A DNA stretch of 24,574 nt from a virus. The stretch lies in IMG/VR virus record IMGVR_UViG_3300035162_004632, positions 1 through 24,574 of that record. One strand, given 5' to 3'. How positions within the stretch are numbered: the first letter of the stretch is position 1; each line of letters begins with the position of its first letter. A program made the translations under genes and the position numbers. This document shows positions 20,861 to 24,574 of this stretch, piece by piece. The notes beneath the pieces are model-generated. The model saw only the letters and a program-made list of their open reading frames with translations, was not told the DNA's origin and searched no databases.

Positions 20861-22080
20861 AATGTTCTGACCCTTGGAGCTGCCTTGTTTCTGATTAACG
20901 GCGCAAGCGCGTACCGGATCGCGTCGATGTAGTGGTTATTAGCGTCGACTATTATCGGCAGAACGTCACCGCTGTTCTTATCAACCTTATAGCTATATAC
21001 TCTAAATTCACGTGCGGTACTAGAGCACCGCGAATGAATGACGACTTTTTCAAAAGACCGGATGAAAGAAACCCCGTCCTCAATTGACCCTGGCCATTTC
21101 TTCACGCCCGTGATCCGCTCCAAACCGTGGCGCTTTAGATAGCTAATAGACTCTGGCCTGGCGCTGTCCGCCCTGGTAACGTAGAGATCAAAATCCGGCA
21201 CCCCCTCGTTAAAGAAGGCAGCCGTTCTATCAAGCTCCAACGACTTTGACCCGGCGTCGTACTCCACGTACAAAACGTTATCTTTTATCCAAAGGCGAAC
21301 AGCTGTCGACGGATCTTGGGAGAAGCCAAAGTCCATGCCCTGGTACGGTCCATTCCAATGATCTTGAGGCTCGAAGTCCTCGATAACGAACTTATCCTTG
21401 AACACCTGAGCATCTGTGATCGTGAGGAAGCCGCCACCCCAAACATGATCGTAAGTCTCGGGGCGAAGGCGCTGATCGTCAAGACGTTCCAGATTCAAAA
21501 CATCGGGAAACCACGGGTTGTCTTCCCAGTTTATCGTTGTGATCACGCTATTGGCGGGCGGGTCCTTAATGAAGCGATTATGGGTAGCGCTGTCTGGGCT
21601 CTCAGGGTTATAGGAGACCCAATTTTCAGACCCTTCCTCCCTTATAGTCGGGATTAATTTGCGCCAAGCCGCCTCACTCACACTCTCCGCTTCATCGGTC
21701 CAGTTGCCCAATATCCGCGCTTTCGATTTTATGCTGTCGAGGTTCATTCTCAGACCGGCAAACACAAAAGATATCTTGCGGTTCTTGGTTCTGATGTAGT
21801 TCTCGCCGATCTCAAAGTAGTTACTTAGCCAATCAACAGATCGGATGGCGGACTTGACCTCCCCCATAGAGCTATCCGCTAAGCTATTGAGGTGCTCACG
21901 TGAACACAACCATATGCCCTCTCTGCCCGCTTCGGAAAATTGATACACCTTGACCGCCGACATAAGCGCAAGAGATCTCGTTTTGGAACTCCCCCTGCTA
22001 CCCTTAAATACCCTATGCCTCGCAGGCTTGGCGAAATTGGCAACGATCTTAGGGGGCAGTTCAATCTGAGCTGTCGTCAT
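20857..22080 (-). CDS. Terminase large subunit (PBSX XtmB / Terminase_3 type)
   Basis: This 407-aa DNA-packaging motor has an N-terminal ATPase with a Walker A-type loop at about residues 27-34 (FKGSRGSSKTRS) and a Walker B with catalytic acid at D129-E130 (ILGNWTDEAESV), followed by a coupling-type WVSYNPESPDS segment. The C-terminal RNase H-like nuclease shows its acidic residues in GMDFGFSQDPST (about residue 250), VTRADSARPESI and DANNHYIDAIRYAL. It docks on the portal, translocates DNA and cuts the concatemer. It overlaps the small subunit gene by 20 bases. All motifs expected for an active enzyme are present. Confidence 0.94.
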   Translation of the reverse strand: MTTAQIELPPKIVANFAKPARHRVFKGSRGSSKTRSLALMSAVKVYQFSEAGREGIWLCSREHLNSLADSSMGEVKSAIRSVDWLSNYFEIGENYIRTKNRKISFVFAGLRMNLDSIKSKARILGNWTDEAESVSEAAWRKLIPTIREEGSENWVSYNPESPDSATHNRFIKDPPANSVITTINWEDNPWFPDVLNLERLDDQRLRPETYDHVWGGGFLTITDAQVFKDKFVIEDFEPQDHWNGPYQGMDFGFSQDPSTAVRLWIKDNVLYVEYDAGSKSLELDRTAAFFNEGVPDFDLYVTRADSARPESISYLKRHGLERITGVKKWPGSIEDGVSFIRSFEKVVIHSRCSSTAREFRVYSYKVDKNSGDVLPIIVDANNHYIDAIRYALAPLIRNKAAPRVRTL

Positions 22081-22666
22081 CCGCTACCTTGGCCACAAGG
22101 ACAACCTGTGTTGGGTTGGGGGTCAAGGAGCCGTCGGGATTAGTGTGTTCAAGCTTAGTCGGGAACATGCCGAGGTGCTTACCAATGTGGAGGAGCGCGG
22201 TCTGTTTGTCGTACATCTTGATCTTAATGCCGTTCTGAGTGAGGGAGATCTCGGATACCGCCGCTGCTGTATCGTCGTCAATTTCCTCGGACGGTATCAA
22301 TTCAACTGGGTACAGACCTAAGCCGTTGGGGTCCGCGTTCTTGGACTTTTCATCAATCGGGCTGCGTCCCCACCGAGCGGTTTTGCGGATGTCTGAGAAC
22401 CCGATTTTCTCCAATTCAGCCAGAACTTGATCCTGTGTTACCTTGGTTCTTTCGGACCTTTCAGCCTTGGCTTTGTTGAGCGCTTTTTGGATATTGAGTT
22501 TTGTTAAGTTTTGCGAGGCTATGTCTTTGGCCGTCTTCGCGCTGTAGCCTGCCGTTAGAGCAGCACGTGTCCCGTTGAAGTCGATCAGGTACTCGTCAAC
22601 GAAAGCTTGCTGCTTAGCAGTGAGAGGTCGGTCCTCGGGGGGTAGATGTTTTCCTGCTTGTCCCAT
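22061..22666 (-). CDS. Terminase small subunit (Terminase_2 type)
   Basis: This 201-aa protein has the Terminase_2 pattern: LTAKQQAFVDEYLIDFNGTR, then AALTAGYSAKTAKDIASQNL and the following helix ending in LNIQKALNKAK. This N-terminal HTH binds the packaging site on phage DNA. The middle contains KVTQDQVLAELEKIGFSDIR, a common second conserved block, and the C-terminus is acidic (ADDDSSD), as often used for oligomerisation or contact with the large subunit. ATG 22666 is the only start; there is an in-frame stop nine bases upstream and no ribosome binding site, so a leaderless or weakly initiated mRNA is possible. Confidence 0.9.
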   Translation of the reverse strand: MGQAGKHLPPEDRPLTAKQQAFVDEYLIDFNGTRAALTAGYSAKTAKDIASQNLTKLNIQKALNKAKAERSERTKVTQDQVLAELEKIGFSDIRKTARWGRSPIDEKSKNADPNGLGLYPVELIPSEEIDDDTAAAVSEISLTQNGIKIKMYDKQTALLHIGKHLGMFPTKLEHTNPDGSLTPNPTQVVLVAKVADDDSSD

Positions 22667-22732
22667 TTGGTAACATTAACATAAATATTCTATTTTTTAA
22701 ACCTTATTGGTAATATTCTATCAGAATGCTCT
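22667..22732. promoter_or_regulatory. AT-rich gap before terminase with two TTGGTAA direct repeats
   Basis: TTTGGTAACATT (22666-22677) and ATTGGTAATATT (22706-22717) are direct repeats 40 bases apart, and AATATTCTAT occurs twice (22684-22693, 22712-22721). The gap separates the membrane-protein gene from the packaging genes. The minus strand has several TATTTA/TATGTT-like -10 candidates but no clear -35. It is a plausible promoter or operator for the structural operon. Confidence 0.4.
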
Positions 22733-23209
22733 CTACATTTCAGGGTCGCGTCTACCGTTGGATTGGACAATGATCACTTCCCTGCGAGCGCCAAGGCTCA
22801 AAACGGCCCCAACAGCAAGCAAAACAGCCCCCACGATTAAGCCTACAAAAGTGGCGACGCCCGTGGCGATTATGGCAAAAAAGCCTACACCAACCACCTC
22901 AGCTGCCCCAGCACCCTCTACTTCGTTAAGCACGTCAGCCGCTAATATCCCTGACATGAAGAAGGTCGATACTGGCAACAAGAACACGGCGGCCCCTAGA
23001 AGCAAGAACCCATACCCAAAAGCCCCTCTAACAGTTGACGCTAAAAGACAAATTAACGCCCCCAGTAACACGGGCAGGAACCACGCTACTAAGACAAAAT
23101 TTGGACCATACGAAGGAAACGCTGTGATGGCAGGCAGTAACGCGGTAGCGGCCGCCGCTCCGAAAATCCCCCCAACTATCATTTGAAACAACGATCTAAC
23201 GAGTAACAT
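22733..23209 (-). CDS. Multi-pass membrane protein, 158 aa
   Basis: Four hydrophobic segments are visible: about residues 8-28 (MIVGGIFGAAAATALLPAIT), 37-58 (FVLVAWFLPVLLGALICLLA), 64-88 (FGYGFLLLGAAVFLLPVSTF) and 108-138 (GVGFFAIIATGVATFVGLIV onward). The C-terminus is polar and basic. The start is ATG 23209 with a purine-rich GAGGGGAAGGG upstream. An equally long plus-strand frame exists but is proline/lysine/threonine-rich low-complexity sequence, the expected mirror of hydrophobic codons. The gene sits between early-type small genes and terminase, an unusual place for a membrane protein. Superinfection exclusion is possible; no family is recognised. Confidence 0.7.
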   Translation of the reverse strand: MLLVRSLFQMIVGGIFGAAAATALLPAITAFPSYGPNFVLVAWFLPVLLGALICLLASTVRGAFGYGFLLLGAAVFLLPVSTFFMSGILAADVLNEVEGAGAAEVVGVGFFAIIATGVATFVGLIVGAVLLAVGAVLSLGARREVIIVQSNGRRDPEM

Positions 23210-23252
23210 GCCCTTCCCCTCTATTGCACTTTACACTCTACATAAATTTTGT

Positions 23253-23360
23253 TTAGCATCTTGTAAAGGCAGCTCTTTCTTTCGCCTCCACGTCAGGCGT
23301 TACCCTATACCCTTCTTTGCCAGCACCGCCAAAAGCTCCGCTGTAGACAATAGTGGTCAT
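23253..23360 (-). CDS. 35-aa small protein
   Basis: ATG 23360 overlaps the preceding stop as ATGA. The product starts TTIVYSGAFGGAGKEGYRVT, continues PDVEAKERAAFTRC and ends at TAA 23253. It is soluble with one cysteine at the very end. The coupling supports translation. No domain is recognised. The bases from here to the membrane-protein start (23210-23252) hold nothing else I can support. Confidence 0.5.
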   Translation of the reverse strand: MTTIVYSGAFGGAGKEGYRVTPDVEAKERAAFTRC

Positions 23361-23551
23361 TCCAACTCCGCCTTCTCGATAGTTGTTTCGGCGTCAATGC
23401 GATCAGGGTGAATAACGACATAGATGTTATCTACGGCATAGAAGCTCGGCCCCTCTTCCACCCGGTCGTGGAGATCTTTTGGATTTCGTTCTGTCATCTT
23501 TTCAACCTTTCTAGGTTTGTTGATCGGTGCGCCAGGTATCTGCCAACCCAT
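23357..23551 (-). CDS. 64-aa hypothetical protein
   Basis: The frame is open back to 23617, but the only in-frame start with a good ribosome binding site (GGAAGG nine bases upstream) is ATG 23551; a GTG precedes it directly. Starting further upstream would need TTG or GTG and would overlap the preceding gene by 44 bases. The 64-aa product is polar: IPGAPINKPRKVEKMTERNP, then a strand with FYAVDNIYVVIHPDRI and an acidic C-terminus. I recognise no family. The stop is coupled to the 35-aa gene. Confidence 0.55.
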   Translation of the reverse strand: MGWQIPGAPINKPRKVEKMTERNPKDLHDRVEEGPSFYAVDNIYVVIHPDRIDAETTIEKAELE

Positions 23552-23573
23552 CACTTCAATCCTTCCATCGTGG

Positions 23574-24023
23574 TCACACTTTAGCCCCTTCTCTCTCACA
23601 TAGCGGCGGACCACCAAACATTCTCATTTCAGCCTGTGCTATCTCTTCAGTGATAACTATCTTCCCCGAATCGCTTGGCAGATAGTTTCCTAATGTCTTA
23701 GGCCTATGTCCGATTGTGTGCTTTTTAACCATCTTGTTGAATTTCGACTTAGACAGCCACCAACCTCGATCCCTTAGCCCATCCTCTTGTTCGGTTCTGG
23801 ATAGGCCGGCACCTTCTTTCTTGAGCCATGCTATGGCTTCGGGACAAAAGAACTTATCACCTGTGTTTTTAAGCCAGCCTTGTTTGATCCTGTACGCCTT
23901 CACTGAATGGAGCGCTCTTCCACCTTCTACATTAGCAAGCATCTCAACCAGCTGCTCGTCTGACTTTTCTTTGTGGTGCGCCTTTACTAACTCAGCTTCT
24001 TTTTGTGTCCACCGCGTACTCAT
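23574..24023 (-). CDS. 149-aa protein with SANT/Myb-like N-terminal HTH
   Basis: The first 50 residues (RWTQKEAELVKAHHKEKSDE, then QLVEMLANVEGGRALHSVKA and YRIKQGW) resemble a homeodomain/SANT-type unit that begins with W and ends 'rt..av..r....g', the same general kind as the two units of the GcrA-like protein at the left of the window. The next part includes AIAWLKKEGAGLSRTEQEDG and RDRGWWLSKSKFNKMVKKHT, perhaps a second DNA-binding helix pair. It is likely a regulator or a DNA-binding accessory protein of the early region. ATG 24023 overlaps the preceding stop as ATGA. The family is not named with certainty. Confidence 0.6.
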   Translation of the reverse strand: MSTRWTQKEAELVKAHHKEKSDEQLVEMLANVEGGRALHSVKAYRIKQGWLKNTGDKFFCPEAIAWLKKEGAGLSRTEQEDGLRDRGWWLSKSKFNKMVKKHTIGHRPKTLGNYLPSDSGKIVITEEIAQAEMRMFGGPPLCEREGAKV

Positions 24024-24220
24024 CCCTTATCTCCCGCCCACGTCTCTCCTATCTTGATATCCAGCCCTAGCCGTTTGATGTGGTAGGCTGCTTTTGCTGG
24101 GTGAATTTCTAGCCCTGTGGCTATTTCGATGTGGTCTAGGCCAACACCGTCCCATAGCCTCAATTCGTCAGCTATGGCGTCGTCAGGGATGAGGGGGCGG
24201 AGCTGGTGAACGTTGCTCAT
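24020..24220 (-). CDS. 66-aa HTH-like small protein
   Basis: The central part (DDAIADELRLWDGVGLDHIE, then IATGLEIHPAKAAYHIKRLG) has the length and hydrophobic pattern of a helix-turn-helix that recognises DNA, of the type 'i..l...G.s..eIa..lg.....v..hlkrLgl'. The gene is coupled at both ends by ATGA overlaps (24217-24220 and 24020-24023). It probably regulates phage transcription or assists the neighbouring replication-type protein. No specific family is assigned. Confidence 0.58.
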   Translation of the reverse strand: MSNVHQLRPLIPDDAIADELRLWDGVGLDHIEIATGLEIHPAKAAYHIKRLGLDIKIGETWAGDKG

Positions 24221-24574
24221 GCTGGGTTCTTCTCACCAAGCTCTTTGCCCGTCATTTTGCTAGCGAGTCCGTCAATCATCTCCTGGCAAGCCACAAGGGT
24301 TTCCTCTGACACAGGCTCCGCTTTCTCCTTCGACTTGCGAGCCTGGATAGGGTTGGACAAGGTAAAATCAAAACTATCCCTCTTGGAATTGAGCTTAGTC
24401 ATTTTCTCATAAACTTCACTCGGGGCTGGCCTGAATGGAGTTGTGAGCCTGATTTGCCTCAACCCGCTTCTCACCACATCAGCGGGGAAGTCCTTCAAGT
24501 CGTTAACAAGGCCCGCAATATAAAGTTTCGTGTCGTTGTGGTCTTCTGCTCTGGCCTTCATCCCTGAGATCGCA
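24217..24574 (-). CDS. Replication-associated-type protein, 5' end cut by window edge
   Basis: The frame remains open to the right edge (codons for AISG precede the ATG at 24561), so the protein probably begins outside the window. The visible part includes KARAEDHNDTKLYIAGLVND, then LKDFPADVVRSGLRQIRLTT and PFRPAPSEVYEKM. This is the 'l..yPaDvv..al..w.....f.Pt..El' pattern of short phage proteins linked to replication or helicase loading. The C-terminal part is charged and ends in TGKELGEKNPA. Its position at the head of the leftward operon, beside small HTH genes, fits an early replication/regulation region to the right. The role is inferred from the pattern. Confidence 0.6.
   Translation of the reverse strand, partial: AISGMKARAEDHNDTKLYIAGLVNDLKDFPADVVRSGLRQIRLTTPFRPAPSEVYEKMTKLNSKRDSFDFTLSNPIQARKSKEKAEPVSEETLVACQEMIDGLASKMTGKELGEKNPA

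Noticed and set aside
22707-23186. Plus-strand 159-aa ORF opposite the membrane protein
   Set aside because: Its composition is low-complexity Pro/Thr/Lys/Ala, the mirror of hydrophobic codons on the other strand. It opposes the direction of all neighbours and has no ribosome binding site.
13020-24574. The head-tail cluster as a gene transfer agent
   Set aside because: Gene order from capsid to tape measure resembles gene transfer agents, but integrase, excisionase, an attP-like site, spanins and a PBSX-type terminase pair indicate a complete temperate phage.
1-24574. CRISPR arrays, insertion sequences, retrons or toxin-antitoxin pairs
   Set aside because: No regularly spaced direct repeats with unique spacers, no transposase, no reverse transcriptase motif and no recognisable toxin were seen on either strand.

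Overview
This window reads as the structural, lysis and integration part of a temperate, long-tailed (siphovirus-like), HK97-type phage of an alphaproteobacterium. The alphaproteobacterial assignment rests on a GcrA-type cell-cycle regulator at 166-489, a tail-chaperone ORF of the type found beside the tape measure in gene transfer agents and alphaproteobacterial phages, and a putative attP core that matches my recollection of an alphaproteobacterial tRNA-Glu 3' end. I ran no database search. All family names come from motif recognition.

Layout. From 1 to about 2900 genes run rightward: a truncated unknown gene, the GcrA-like regulator, two tiny ORFs (22 and 33 aa), an AlpA-like putative excisionase, a tyrosine integrase with a GTG start at 885, a putative attP (1989-2188), and three or four small unknown genes. 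From about 2820 to the right edge everything is on the minus strand. In order of transcription, right to left, this strand carries: a probable replication-associated protein cut by the window edge; two small HTH-like proteins and two small unknowns; a multi-pass membrane protein; terminase small and large subunits; portal; an SPP1 gp7/Mu F-type head protein; prohead protease; major capsid protein; a probable decoration protein; a small head gene; head-tail connector, head closure, gp10-like and DUF3168-like tail terminator proteins; major tail protein; tail assembly chaperones G and T; tape measure; three tail-tip proteins; several small tail-associated proteins; a tail fibre; a set of small membrane proteins; a C-terminally anchored lysin; and an overlapping Rz/Rz1 spanin pair.

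Coding density is very high. Most junctions are ATGA or GTGA overlaps, and these overlaps support several very short genes (4805-4975, 7244-7369, 23253-23360, 2213-2341, 480-548, 545-646). No stretch of more than about 175 bases lacks a gene candidate.

The most interesting items are these. (1) An intact attP-like structure lies directly downstream of the integrase: four perfect 13-mer arm sites symmetrically flank a 16-bp sequence that has the exact architecture of a tRNA 3' end, and the structure sits inside a translatable small ORF. (2) A phage GcrA-like protein has a second HTH-like segment in place of the usual C-terminal part. (3) A run of nine A lies where the tail chaperone G ORF would have to shift into the T ORF, and the shift needed is -2/+1, not the common -1. 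(4) The lysin start codon follows a terminator-like hairpin and T-run. (5) AATTGG/TTGGTAA-type repeats recur in several minus-operon gaps. I see no CRISPR array, insertion sequence, complete tRNA or rRNA gene, and no recognisable defence system.
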